From: Tetrapisispora phaffii CBS 4417
Taxonomy: Eukaryota > Ascomycota > Saccharomycetes > Saccharomycetales > Saccharomycetaceae
Direction of reading: 5' to 3'
Assembly: GCF_000236905.1 (NCBI RefSeq)
Contig: NC_016533.1
Location: 1-64,000, forward strand
Length of the DNA: 64,000 nucleotides
Below, in pieces: positions 1 to 11,171 of the stretch. A program made the position numbers and the translations under genes. The first letter of the stretch is position 1. Every line of letters starts with the position of its first letter. Under the pieces are notes generated by a model. That model was not told the DNA's origin, searched no databases, and saw nothing but the letters and a program-made list of their open reading frames with translations.

Positions 1-308
1 TGTCAGCTTAACTCCTTCCCCTTCCTGTTCCCATATCACCACTTCTTCTCCTCACACGCCTCATTTCTTCTTCGCAAAATATTAAAATAACATTATGCCT
101 GCTGTTACCCGCGGTTAACCACGCGCACTCGCGCGATGTGAAACCTGAAAAAGAAGAAAACACTCCGTCAGCAGGAATACTCTTTGGCATCAGAACAACC
201 GCTAAAAGCAGTAACCTACATTTATTGAAATAGCAAGGTGTGTCTATATTAGCAACAATTTTCAGTATGTCAGCTTATCTGTACTGTTGCTATTTAGAAG
301 CTCCTTGA
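1..308. other. Non-coding left edge
   Basis: No convincing gene. A 60-codon minus-strand frame (8-190) has no recognisable domain and lies in a C/T-rich stretch, so it is probably chance. The right end would be the promoter of the broken gene that starts at 309. Confidence 0.5.
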
Positions 309-1476
309 ATGGCTACAATTGGCAGCTATTTACCACATTCCCCATATTCTGATTCGCAAGTGTCTGCTTTAATCAACTCCCAGTTTGCTATAACAGGAAG
401 CAGAAATATATATGCTCTTGACGTTCGTTTACCAAGGGTATTTAAACAGTCATGTAATTGGAATTCTTATGTTCGTATTGCACTCACATTACTTCCAGAA
501 TCTGATTTCATTCACATTGATATGCAATGGCTAATTCCACAAATACCCAGTAACAATATACTATGTTTATATGGAAGTCGAGAAAAAGCCAAACAGAGGC
601 CAAAGACCCGCGCGTAAGTTTGATGTTTCTTTCACTGTTATAAAATGTGACACAATTAATGAGCTTTACGAGAGTATTGTGATTGCGGGTGACGGTAGTA
701 GTCGGCTCACGATCTTGGGTCAACAGTTAAAAGAACTAGCTGATTACACTAGATCCAATGCACCTGCATTACTTGCAATTGGCAACGATGATGTCAATAC
801 ATTATACGTCTCTTCACCCTTTGGAATGTCTAAATGTAAAAATAAGGTTTATGATAGAAATTGTAAAACTAAGAAAATAGATTTTGAAAAGCTCGACCAA
901 CAAATACAAGAACGTTACTGGGTCGAACCATTAAGGAGAAAAACAAACACTCCGAAGAGAATGTTTGATAGGAGGTTTGCCGATGGCACAGATCATTTGA
1001 ATCCTATTAAATCGGTAGAATATCTTCCTCTGTATCGGGACGATTATACCCCTGTTATATTTCTCAAATGCAGTTATGAGAATGCCAAGAGGACTGCCAA
1101 ACTCGTGGCAATTGAAAGAAAACAATGGGATGATGATATTTATCTAAAATTCTCTCCACACATATTTTATTCGTATTTGAAATATCCTATTCAATTTGTA
1201 ACATCTGAAATTGATGGTTCTGAATATTCTCAACTGGAACTCTGCGGTGTACCAAATCGAAACATTTCTATTGCTATGTTTGATTATATGAGGGATCGCC
1301 ATTTGGAATTCATGGGCTATAAATTAGTAAATCATCAGGGGGGTTCGGATGTTATATTAATAGAACCAGTAGAGCGTAGGAAAGATGATGATCCGCATGA
1401 GAGTATTGAAGAAGCTCCTCCATCCTATGATACTATTTCTAGATGTATCCATACAAGAAGATCAAATGGTATGTAG
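309..1476 (+). pseudogene. Unrecognised gene split by one frame change, C-terminal PPSY motif
   Basis: Two overlapping frames look like one gene. The first runs from ATG 309 to TAA 615-617 (102 codons). The second is open from 535, has its first ATG at 571 and stops at 1474-1476 (301 codons from that ATG). Going from the first frame to the second means skipping one base somewhere in 532-617, where both are open; the A5 run in the middle of the overlap is one candidate. Before its ATG the second frame already encodes a plausible beta-strand-like segment (VTIYYVYMEVE), so translation probably does not begin at 571. The joined product would be about 350-380 residues, soluble, without signal peptide or membrane segment. 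Near the C-terminus it has EEAPPSYD, a PPxY motif of the kind that binds WW domains of Rsp5-type ubiquitin ligases. I do not recognise the family; an arrestin-related adaptor was considered but no diagnostic motif was seen. It may be a pseudogene, a sequencing error or a +1 recoding case. Confidence 0.5.
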
Positions 1477-1566
1477 ATATTGATTACGTACACAGACTAT
1501 AAATATATATATATATTCCTAGTTTATAGCAAATAAATTGCAATTTAAATCTGTTCTGCCGAATAA

Positions 1567-2106
1567 TTATACACTATTGGAATATCTTCTAAAACTGCTG
1601 ACATTTGAAGTCTGGCCTTGCTCGAACTCAGGATTTATTATTTCTAAATCTCTTGTGTTCGAGTTTTCTTCATTGTTTTTCTCATCCGTGTTCCTGTTTA
1701 ACGGCAGGAACCATAAAAGAGAGATATGCCAATACAATAATATCAAAATTAAAAACATATCCCACAAAATATCACCAATAATATAAATGCAATAATTATC
1801 CCTGTAGAGGCACTGTCATTGTAGATATCTTTAAATAACCCGGAAATAAATATTGATGTAAATACAATCAGTGTTACAAAAATACCACGGAATGAAGTAA
1901 CTCTTACTTCATATAACCGATTTAATTCTTCATCGGCTTCACTAATGTAATTCAATATTTTATACCATTTTAATTGTGATTCTTCAATCGACTGTAATAT
2001 ACTACAGCAGCAATCAACAATATGTTGATTTTTCTTGAATACCCGTTTTTGTTCATTTAAAAAATCCAAAATTGGCTGATTTCCAATTCTCTGGGAAACG
2101 AGACAT
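1567..2106 (-). pseudogene. Two-span membrane protein gene with two homopolymer frame breaks
   Basis: An ATG at 2104-2106 opens a frame (MSRFPENW...) that stops after 17 codons. Removing one T from the T6 run on the coding strand (A6 near 2059-2064) joins it to a 105-codon frame that has no ATG of its own and a stop just upstream. That second frame stops next to a T5 run near 1753-1757; adding one T there joins it to a last frame ending at 1567. The joined protein would be about 180 residues: a charged N-terminal half with a CCC cluster, two hydrophobic spans at roughly residues 72-92 and 101-130 separated by a short loop, and a polar Asn/Glu-rich tail. It loosely resembles the layout of small subtelomeric membrane families, but I do not recognise the sequence. 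Both breaks are at homopolymers beside an assembly gap, so sequencing error is as likely as true decay. Confidence 0.5.
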
Positions 2107-2119
2107 TTTTGAAATTACT

Positions 2120-2709
2120 NNNNNNNNNNNNNNNNNNNNNNNNNNNNNNNNNNNNNNNNNNNNNNNNNNNNNNNNNNNNNNNNNNNNNNNNNNNNNNNNN
2201 NNNNNNNNNNNNNNNNNNNNNNNNNNNNNNNNNNNNNNNNNNNNNNNNNNNNNNNNNNNNNNNNNNNNNNNNNNNNNNNNNNNNNNNNNNNNNNNNNNNN
2301 NNNNNNNNNNNNNNNNNNNNNNNNNNNNNNNNNNNNNNNNNNNNNNNNNNNNNNNNNNNNNNNNNNNNNNNNNNNNNNNNNNNNNNNNNNNNNNNNNNNN
2401 NNNNNNNNNNNNNNNNNNNNNNNNNNNNNNNNNNNNNNNNNNNNNNNNNNNNNNNNNNNNNNNNNNNNNNNNNNNNNNNNNNNNNNNNNNNNNNNNNNNN
2501 NNNNNNNNNNNNNNNNNNNNNNNNNNNNNNNNNNNNNNNNNNNNNNNNNNNNNNNNNNNNNNNNNNNNNNNNNNNNNNNNNNNNNNNNNNNNNNNNNNNN
2601 NNNNNNNNNNNNNNNNNNNNNNNNNNNNNNNNNNNNNNNNNNNNNNNNNNNNNNNNNNNNNNNNNNNNNNNNNNNNNNNNNNNNNNNNNNNNNNNNNNNN
2701 NNNNNNNNN
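2120..2709. other. Assembly gap (590 N)
   Basis: Run of N. The 3' end of the flocculin-like gene, including any GPI-anchor signal, and the upstream region of the 1567-2106 gene must lie here. The true length is unknown. Confidence 0.98.
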
Positions 2710-5700
2710 TTGGGAAGTAGGAAATAACGTTAGTGGCGGAAGAGCCGTTAGAATCAGTGGTAGCAACAGTAGTTGGAGCAGGAACACTGACAGAGGCACT
2801 ATCAGAGTTCACTGGGCCTGCAGAAGAGCCGACGCTTGGATTACCATTAGAGTCGGTGGTTGGGAAGTAGGAAATAACGTTAGTGGCGGAAGAGCCGTTA
2901 GAATCAGTGGTAGCAACAGTAGTTGGAGCAGGAACACTGACAGAGGCACTATCAGAGTTTACTGGGCCTGCAGAAGAGCCGACGCTTGGATTATCATTGG
3001 AGTTGGATTCTACTCCGTTATTAGAAACAGGTCTAGACACAGTTTCAGTATTGGAAACATTATCATCGCTCGATTCAGGACAATATGTAGTGTATGTGGT
3101 TAATGTACCGCTAACAGTTTCTGTAACAGTAGTTAGGCTGTGTGTGTCTGAAGAGGATGACAATGCCGGAATACTTGAAGTGTACGCAGTATTGGAACCA
3201 CTTATTGTAGTAGTAACCTTACTTGAACTTTGGATAGCAGCGGTTTGAGTGGATGAAGTTTCATGACTAACGTTGCTATCATCGGTAGATATTGTTGACG
3301 ACGAAACCGATATCTCACTGCCTGCAGAGGTAGCAGCTGTTGTAACATGACTTTCGGTTGGATATGTAGAGCTTGTAAAAGAAACAACAGTAGTCGATTT
3401 AGACATTTGAGCACTTGATGAAGTAGACCCTCTAACCTTGGAAGTTGCATCTAACGCGCTGCCATTAATGGTTGTACCCCTTGTGTAAATTACGCATGAC
3501 TCATATTGGCTAAATGAAGCACTGACTGTTGGACTGCTGCTTGATGAGCTGGTAAGGGAGGATAAAATAGTACCGTCAGAAGATGTTGAATGACCATAGG
3601 AAGAATTGCTATAGTAGGTAATCTCGGATGACACGATGACAGATATATACGATGATTTGCTTGAAGAAGCTTCAATAGAAGTGGATCCAGTTGACAAAGA
3701 GCTCTCTGAGTTTATACTAGTCCAAGTTAATGGTAAATCAGTCTTTGTCGAAGCAGCTAACGAAGTAGATATACTTGGTGTAATACTACCACTACCGGAC
3801 ATAGAATTCTGTGACAACAAGGAAGATTCAACTGGGAAGGTGGTAGTGCCGGTGGTGACATTACTTTCGGAATCAGTCGAAGTCCAGAATGATATAACGT
3901 TAGTATCTTGAGAAGATCCTGATACTAATGAACCACTGGAAGACTCCACTGGAAAGATGGTAGTGCCAGTAGTGACATTGCCTTCGGAGTCGGTCGAGGT
4001 GTACGTGGAGGTGGTTAGGGAGTCCTCGGATGTCACAGGGTAGGTGGTGGTTCCGGTGGTGACGCTGCCTTCGGAGTCGGTCGAGGTGTACGTGGAGGTG
4101 GTTAGGGAGACCTCGGATGTCACAGGGTAGGTGGTGGTGCCGGTGGTGACGCTGCCTTCGGAGTCGGTCGAGGTGTACGTGGAGGTGGTTAGGGAGACCT
4201 CGGATGTCACAGGGTAGGTGGTGGTGCCGGTGGTGACGCTGCCTTCGGAGTCGGTCGAGGTGTACGTGGAGGTGGTTAGGGAGACCTCGGATGTCACAGG
4301 GTAGGTGGTGGTTCCGGTGGTGACGCTGCCTTCGGAGTCGGTCGAGGTGTATGTGGAAGTGGTCACTGTTACTGGAATTGTTGTAGAGCCGGTTGAAACA
4401 TTTCCTTCAGAATCAGTGCTAGTCCAGAACGAAATCATATCAGTTTCCTCAGAGGATCCCGTTAAAATAGAACTAGTCGAAGATGTGATTGGATAGGTGG
4501 TGGTGCCAGTGGTGACGCTGCCTTCGGAGTCGGTCGAGGTGTACGTGGAGGTGGTTAGGGAGACCTCGGATGTCACAGGGTAGGTGGTGGTTCCGGTGGT
4601 GACGCTGCCTTCGGAGTCGGTCGAGGTGTACGTGGAGGTGGTTAGGGAGACCTCGGATGTCACAGGGTAGGTGGTGGTGCCGGTGGTGACGCTGCCTTCG
4701 GAGTCGGTCGAGGTGTACGTGGAGGTGGTTAGGGAGACCTCGGATGTCACAGGGTAGGTGGTGGTGCCGGTGGTGACGCTGCCTTCGGAGTCGGTCGAGG
4801 TGTANNNNNNNNNNNNNNNNNNNNNNNNNNNNNNNNNNNNNNNNNNNNNNNNNNNNNNNNNNNNNNNNNNNNNNNNNNNNNNNNNNNNNNNNNNNNNNNN
4901 NNNNNNNNNNNNNNNNNNNNNNNNNNNNNNNNNNNNNNNNNNNNNNNNNNNNNNNNNNNNNNNNNNNNNNNNNNNNNNNNNNNNNNNNNNNNNNNNNNNN
5001 NNNNNNNNNNNNNNNNNNNNNNNNNNNNNNNNNNNNNNNNNNNNNNNNNNNNNNNNNNNNNNNNNNNNNNNNNNNNNNNNNNNNNNNNNNNNNNNNNNNN
5101 NNNNNNNNNNNNNNNNNNNNNNNNNNNNNNNNNNNNNNNNNNNNNNNNNNNNNNNNNNNNNNNNNNNNNNNNNNNNNNNNNNNNNNNNNNNNNNNNNNNN
5201 NNNNNNNNNNNNNNNNNNNNNNNNNNNNNNNNNNNNNNNNNNNNNNNNNNNNNNNNNNNNNNNNNNNNNNNNNNNNNNNNNNNNNNNNNNNNNNNNNNNN
5301 NNNNNNNNNNNNNNNNNNNNNNNNNNNNNNNNNNNNNNNNNNNNNNNNNNNNNNNNNNNNNNNNNNNNNNNNNNNNNNNNNNNNNNNNNNNNNNNNNNNN
5401 NNNNNNNNNNNNNNNNNNNNNNNNNNNNNNNNNNNNNNNNNNNNNNNNNNNNNNNNNNNNNNNNNNNNNNNNNNNNNNNNNNNNNNNNNNNNNNNNNNNN
5501 NNNNNNNNNNNNNNNNNNNNNNNNNNNNNNNNNNNNNNNNNNNNNNNNNNNNNNNNNNNNNNNNNNNNNNNNNNNNNNNNNNNNNNNNNNNNNNNNNNNN
5601 NNNNNNNNNNNNNNNNNNNNNNNNNNNNNNNNNNNNNNNNNNNNNNNNNNNNNNNNNNNNNNNNNNNNNNNNNNNNNNNNNNNNNNNNNNNNNNNNNNNN

Positions 5701-8700
5701 NNNNNNNNNNNNNNNNNNNNNNNNNNNNNNNNNNNNNNNNNNNNNNNNNNNNNNNNNNNNNNNNNNNNNNNNNNNNNNNGTCGGTCGAGGTGTACGTGGA
5801 GTGGTTAGGGAGACCTCGGATGTCGACNGGTAGGTGGTGGTGCCGGTGGTGACGCTGCCTTCGGAGTCGGTCGAGGTGTACGTGGAGGTGGTTAGGGAGA
5901 CCTCGGATGTCACAGGGTAGGTGGTGGTTCCGGTGGTGACGCTGCCTTCGGAGTCGGTCGAGGTGTATGTGGAAGTGGTCACTGTTACTGGAATTGTTGT
6001 AGAGCCGGTTGAAACATTTCCTTCAGAATCAGTGCTAGTCCAGAACNNNNNNNNNNNNNNNNNNNNNNNNNNNNNNNNNNNNNNNNNNNNNNNNNNNNNN
6101 NNNNNNNNNNNNNNNNNNNNNNNNNNNNNNNNNNNNNNNNNNNNNNNNNNNNNNNNNNNNNNNNNNNNNNNNNNNNNNNNNNNNNNNNNNNNNNNNNNNN
6201 NNNNNNNNNNNNNNNNNNNNNNNNNNNNNNNNNNNNNNNNNNNNNNNNNNNNNNNNNNNNNNNNNNNNNNNNNNNNNNNNNNNNNNNNNNNNNNNNNNNN
6301 NNNNNNNNNNNNNNNNNNNNNNNNNNNNNNNNNNNNNNNNNNNNNNNNNNNNNNNNNNNNNNNNNNNNNNNNNNNNNNNNNNNNNNNNNNNNNNNNNNNN
6401 NNNNNNNNNNNNNNNNNNNNNNNNNNNNNNNNNNNNNNNNNNNNNNNNNNNNNNNNNNNNNNNNNNNNNNNNNNNNNNNNNNNNNNNNNNNNNNNNNNNN
6501 NNNNNNNNNNNNNNNNNNNNNNNNNNNNNNNNNNNNNNNNNNNNNNNNNNNNNNNNNNNNNNNNNNNNNNNNNNNNNNNNNNNNNNNNNNNNNNNNNNNN
6601 NNNNNNNNNNNNNNNNNNNNNNNNNNNNNNNNNNNNNNNNNNNNNNNNNNNNNNNNNNNNNNNNNNNNNNNNNNNNNNNNNNNNNNNNNNNNNNNNNNNN
6701 NNNNNNNNNNNNNNNNNNNNNNNNNNNNNNNNNNNNNNNNNNNNNNNNNNNNNNNNNNNNNNNNNNNNNNNNNNNNNNNNNNNNNGTGGAGGTGGTTAGG
6801 GAGACCTCGGATGTCACAGGTAGGTGGTGGTGCCGGTGGTGACGCTGCCTTCGGAGTCGGTCGAGGTGTACGTGGAGGTGGTTAGGGAGACCTCGGATGT
6901 CACAGGGTAGGTGGTGGTTCCGGTGGTGACGCTGCCTTCGGAGTCGGTCGAGGTGTACGTGGAGGTGGTTAGGGAGACCTCGGAGGAATTGTTTTGTGAA
7001 TCAATTGAACTGTCAGATGCATATTGTGAAGTACTGTCTCCTTTTTCTGTTGTTGTGTAAACAAAATATAATGTTTCAGTAAACTCTTCACCATTTTCAT
7101 TGGTAGTAGTTCTTGTCAATGTAGAGAGGTAAGATTCTTCTGTTCCAGTCCAGTGAATATAAGTTGTCGATGTTATGTTTCTAATTGGGGTGTAAACAAA
7201 ATATAAGGTTTCAGTAATTTCATAGCCGTCATCATTAGTAACTGTAGTTGTAATAGTTTCGAAAACTGATGTTTCTGGACTATCCCAGTATTGATAACTT
7301 GTTGAAGTAAGGCCTCTATGTTGTGTGAATACATAATATACAACAAGTGTCGTTTCTTCTCCATTTTTATCAGTTGTAGTCGTAGTTACAGTAAAATATG
7401 TAGAATCGAAACTATTGTTCCAAACTGTGATGCTTGTACTAGTACTTCGTCTTTCCGGAGTGTTGACATAATAGATAGTATATGTCCATTGCCCAAAGAA
7501 AGTTTCAGAATAACCAATACTTGTTACAGTTTCTGTAAAGACTGTACTTTTGTAATCAAAACCCCAAACATCATAAATAATTTCTGGAGCTACGTAAGGA
7601 GTCCTTACATAAATAATAGACTTTGTTAATGTACCAACAGGAACTTCGGTAGTCGAGTAGATATCAATATAGGAACCAAGCCAACTCGTAAAAACTGTTT
7701 CTAACAATACATTAGATGATGTAGCAACAACGTAAATAGTTTCAGTAGTGTATAGACCATCGGAGCCACGAACTGTAGTTGTGTCGGAATTCACAGTAGA
7801 AATAAATGTGGAGTCCCAAATCAAATAGGACGTTTTGGTAGATTGATAGTATGGATGATGAATATAATATACTGTTATTGTAGTTTCATCTCCATTAAAA
7901 TTGGTCGTAGTGTATGTGTAAGTTGAATAAGTGGTCGAAACTCCGCCGTCCCATTGGTCGTTAACTGTTGATGTGTATCGCCTAATTGGTGTTTGTACTA
8001 CATAAACTGACATAGTCCAATAAGCTAAGTAATCGAAAAGATAGTCCAAGGTAATGTATGTTGTACTAGAAATTGTACTTGTATACGTTTCAGTCCATCC
8101 AATATAGCTAATAACTGGAGAAATAGTCGGAGTATAGACGTAATATATTGTTTCAGTTGTTGTTGAACCATGTATATCCACAAAGGTAGTTGTTCTGCTA
8201 CTGTAAGTTGAAACCTTTGTATTTAACCAGTTTGTGAAAGTTGTGCTATATTTACCATCTGAAGGAATAACCACGTAAAAAACTACTTGATACGAATAAT
8301 AATCATCATAGCCAATAGAAACTGTTCTTGTGGATACTGTTGAGATAGCTGTACCACTAAAAGTACCTTGTGAATATATAGTCGTTGTAATAGTTTGCAC
8401 AGGTGTCCATAAAAAGTAAATAGTTTCTGTTGTAGACTCACGGTCTGCCCCTATAACGGTAGTATAGCTTATAGAACTACTTGTAAAAGAAGATTCCCAG
8501 GCCTTTACATCAGAAGTGTATTCTAAAATACGGATAGGTGTGTAGACAAAGTAATTAGTCACAGTATGGAAACCTAAAAGAATACCACTGAAACCAAAAT
8601 AACGTGAAGTACTAGTTGAAAAAACTGTAGTGTATGAACCAGTCCAATAGGTAGTACTATACTTACCTGATTTCCTTGGTGTTTCGACGTAATAGATTGT

Positions 8701-10398
8701 TTTAGTTGTCGTAAATCCATCTCCGTCGATGATCGTTGTTAAACCCTGGGAAAATGTTAGAGAATAAGAGCCACTCCATTCTTGAGTTGTTGTAGTAAAG
8801 TAGAAATTAGATGGTATAGCAATATAGTAAGTAGTGATTGTTGTTTCTGCACCATCTGCATCAGTGGTTGTTTTTAAGCTTGTATCGACAGTAAGTGTCT
8901 TTGAATCTGAGATAGCAGTCCTTGTTGTTGAGGTATATACTAAGGAACGTTTTGGAGTATAGACAAAATATATTGTTGTAGTAGTAACATTCCCAAAGGC
9001 GTCAGTTGTGGAATAAATAGAAGTGGAAAATGTATAAGTTGAACTGGCACCCTCGATTGTGTTGAAGCTTGTGGTAGTAGTAGTATACCCGTGGAATGGA
9101 ATGTATATATAATAATAAGTAGTAGTTGAAGTTCCAATACCTAAAAATCCAGTGGAAAATGAAGTGGATGTACTGTAATAAGTAGTGTAGGTATTTGTCC
9201 AAACAGAAGTGACTGTAATACCACTTCTTCTGTATGTATATACTAAGTACACAGTACCAGTCGTTGATTGGCCATCAGTACCAATTGTAGTTGTGGTATA
9301 AACTTGTGTGGTATCATAATTTAATGACCAAGGAGATGTTGTAGTAAAATAGACCAAATTTTCTGGAATAGCAACATAATAAACAGTTGTAACAGTAGTA
9401 GAAAAATCTTCTCCAACAGCAGTCACAAATGAGGTGTCATAAGTGTATCTAGCAGTATCAGTACCACTCACTGTGGTTAGAGTAGAATATTTGTCATAAA
9501 ATGGAAGCTGCACATAGTATGTCACGTCAAAGGTAGCAACATAATCTGTGCCGACAGTAACGCCACCTGAAGTTGACCAGGTGATTGTAGTCTTACCAGT
9601 CCCATATACAGTTCCTTGAACTTCGACAGTAGAAACAGTGCCGACAGAAGGAACATAAATAGAAATTATAGTGTACGTAACAGCAGTTGTTCCTTCGCCC
9701 TCTACAGAATAAGAGGTGCCAAACCATTCAGTGTAAGTGTTAATCCAAGGAATATAAGTAGCAGAAACATTAGGAACAGTACCAGAAACATAATATATGG
9801 TTCGAACAGTTTGCTCCCCATCATCATCACCTGTATAAGTTGTTAAACTAGTATCGTATGTCTCCTGTTCTACCCTATTGAAGTCAGTAGCGTATGTTGT
9901 GGTGTAAAATAAATTACTGGGAAGTTGAACAATATAAGTGCTTATAGTAGTTCCGATGCCATCGACACCTGTCGTAGTATTAACCTCAACTGTCGTGGAC
10001 CTCTCGGTACCTGGAATGCTAGTAGTATAAGAAGTCGTTGTAGAAGAAGTAACTAAAGGTGTGTAAATGACATAATATGTTATTGTAGTACCCCAGTTAA
10101 CTGTTGTAGTAGAAGAAAGATATATGGATGTTGTAATTTCGTTAATTGTTGCACCAATAGTAGAATACACAGTGGTACCCACACTTGGTGTAACAATCCA
10201 ATAGTAGGTGATAGAGGTTCTATCAAAAAGGTTACCTACTGTCGTAACCGACGTAGAAACAGTTAGTTCACCAGCATAATCATTATAGGTGGTAGTTAAG
10301 TAATTGTATACTGTTGATGCGCTTGCGCTTGCAAAGCGGCTATAAACAATTATCAAAAAAAGATATAATCTTCCTATGAACTTAGTTATTTGCGTCAT
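2120..10398 (-). CDS. Giant flocculin-like cell-wall protein, 3' end lost in gap
   Basis: One minus-strand gene starts at ATG 10396-10398 and stays open, apart from gap-edge errors, to the gap at 2709. It would encode roughly 2,500 residues if the gap lengths are right. Order: an N-terminal hydrophobic signal sequence (about residues 8-27); about 24 degenerate 45-residue units (coding 10315-7045), each ending in a motif like IYYVYTP and several containing W-TGS, which matches the length and layout of the S. cerevisiae Flo1/5/9 flocculin repeat; a short linker; a near-identical 29-residue Ser/Thr array (about 6985-3965); a non-repetitive Ser/Thr-rich stretch; and a 50-residue repeat at the end (2710-3010). 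No PA14 lectin head is seen; repeats start directly after the signal sequence. Composition (Ser/Thr/Tyr-rich, almost no Cys or Lys) fits a heavily O-mannosylated surface protein. Likely roles are flocculation, adhesion or wall structure. The GPI signal cannot be seen, so anchorage is inferred. The frame ending at 2057 is not its real C-terminus. Confidence 0.85.
2710..3009 (-). repeat. Two tandem copies of a 150-bp (50-residue) repeat
   Basis: Two copies (starts at 2710 and 2860, period 150 bp) encode a Ser/Thr/Ala-rich unit containing SVSVPAPTTVATTDSNG and NVISYFP. The nucleotide copies differ at only a few positions. More copies may lie in the adjoining gap at 2120-2709. Confidence 0.85.
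4805..5779. other. Assembly gap (975 N) in the 29-residue array
   Basis: Run of N inside the near-identical repeats. The right edge (5780-5840) carries an extra N and a one-base deletion relative to the repeat unit, so the local frame breaks are sequencing artefacts. Confidence 0.98.
6046..6785. other. Assembly gap (740 N) in the 29-residue array
   Basis: Run of N. The left edge stops inside the divergent module that is also present at 4350-4490. The right edge (near 6818-6822) lacks one G of the unit, which falsely ends the frame coming from 10398. Confidence 0.98.
7045..10315 (-). repeat. About 24 degenerate 45-residue flocculin-type units
   Basis: Reading the protein as units ending in [IV]YY[VI]xxP gives about 24 units of roughly 40-49 residues. 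Typical conserved parts are a W or WTGS near the start, Thr/Ser/Tyr runs, a G-D/N-G turn (for example DGFTTT, NGEETT) and the terminal Tyr-rich strand ending TP. S. cerevisiae flocculin repeats are 45 residues with the same WTGTFTS and IVIRTP landmarks. Unlike the 29-residue array, these units share little identity, so they are old. Confidence 0.7.
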
Positions 10399-11127
10399 AG
10401 TTTAAAACGTATATGATTCGCTCACTTCAGTTCAATGATGGTTGTTCAATAATCGACTGTATAAATTAAAATAACAAATAAGTAATTGCATTGAAAGTTA
10501 TTGAAGAGGGGCTATGTTTTTTTTAATATCACATTTCTTGTTGCCTTTATATATTTGGAATTTTGCAGAAAACAGAATCTATAAAACTTAAGATAATTTT
10601 AACGAGAGATAGAAGAAAAGTCTGCAACTGCACGATTTCCAGTGACATATTTTCTGAAATTTAGACACGTATATCCAAAAGAATGTGACAGTTCGACTGT
10701 CAGCAATTTTTGTTGTTCAAACTAATATCTGCATCAGTAAATATCTTACCTAGAATTAGTTCCCCCTGCAAACTGGTACATCATTTACAAATGCTAGGAA
10801 ATTGAGGGGTGAGTTTATAATTAAAAAACTATTTATTGTAATAATGTACTAAGAAGCGTTGTTATACTTAATTCGTTTTCTGTTGATAATATACATGAAA
10901 TATCTCGAATCCCTTTTTCGATCTTTAAATTCATTTCCTTTTTATTATATTGCGGATGCAAATTTACCAATTCCCTTTGGGAAATTTGTGAATGATACCA
11001 TATTGATTCCCAGTTCGCTATCTGTATTAGGTATTTTGAACTTAATGGTGAATTTCTCATTTCTGTAATTCAAAAAGCTTGCATAAGGAGAGCCTACGTG
11101 ATTCCATAAGCTCATCAAACCATTCTA

Positions 11128-11171
11128 TTAACGCGTTAAAATTTATTAATAATACTAGTACTACTAGTATT
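11128..11171. repeat. Two adjacent short palindromes
   Basis: TTAACGCGTTAA (11128-11139) is a perfect palindrome that contains the MluI-box core ACGCGT. AATACTAGTA (11151-11160) and its exact reverse complement (11162-11171) flank a single C. They could bind dimeric regulators of the flocculin-like gene; no function is shown. Confidence 0.6.

Larger units (their letters stand above)
3965..6985 (-). repeat. 87-bp (29-residue) GC-rich tandem array, partly unsequenced
   Basis: The coding unit is 87 bp, 29 residues, containing TSTYTSTDSEGSVTTG followed by a TTYPVTSEVSL-type segment. Successive unit starts at 4111, 4198 and 4285 confirm the period. Units are almost identical even at synonymous sites and much richer in G+C than the flanking parts of the same gene. 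A divergent module (near 4350-4490) with WTSTDSEGN-type sequence interrupts the array and is repeated identically near 5967-6045, so a larger block is itself duplicated. The array is broken by gaps at 4805-5779 and 6046-6785; unit numbers are therefore unknown. Confidence 0.9.

Noticed and set aside
8..190. 60-codon minus-strand frame at the left edge
   Set aside because: Arg-rich product from C/T-rich DNA, no domain, close to the promoter of the 309 gene.
2057..2119. Apparent C-terminus of the flocculin-like frame (…ISQFWIF)
   Set aside because: Reached only by reading through the N gap. It is the out-of-frame start region of the next gene and lacks a GPI signal.
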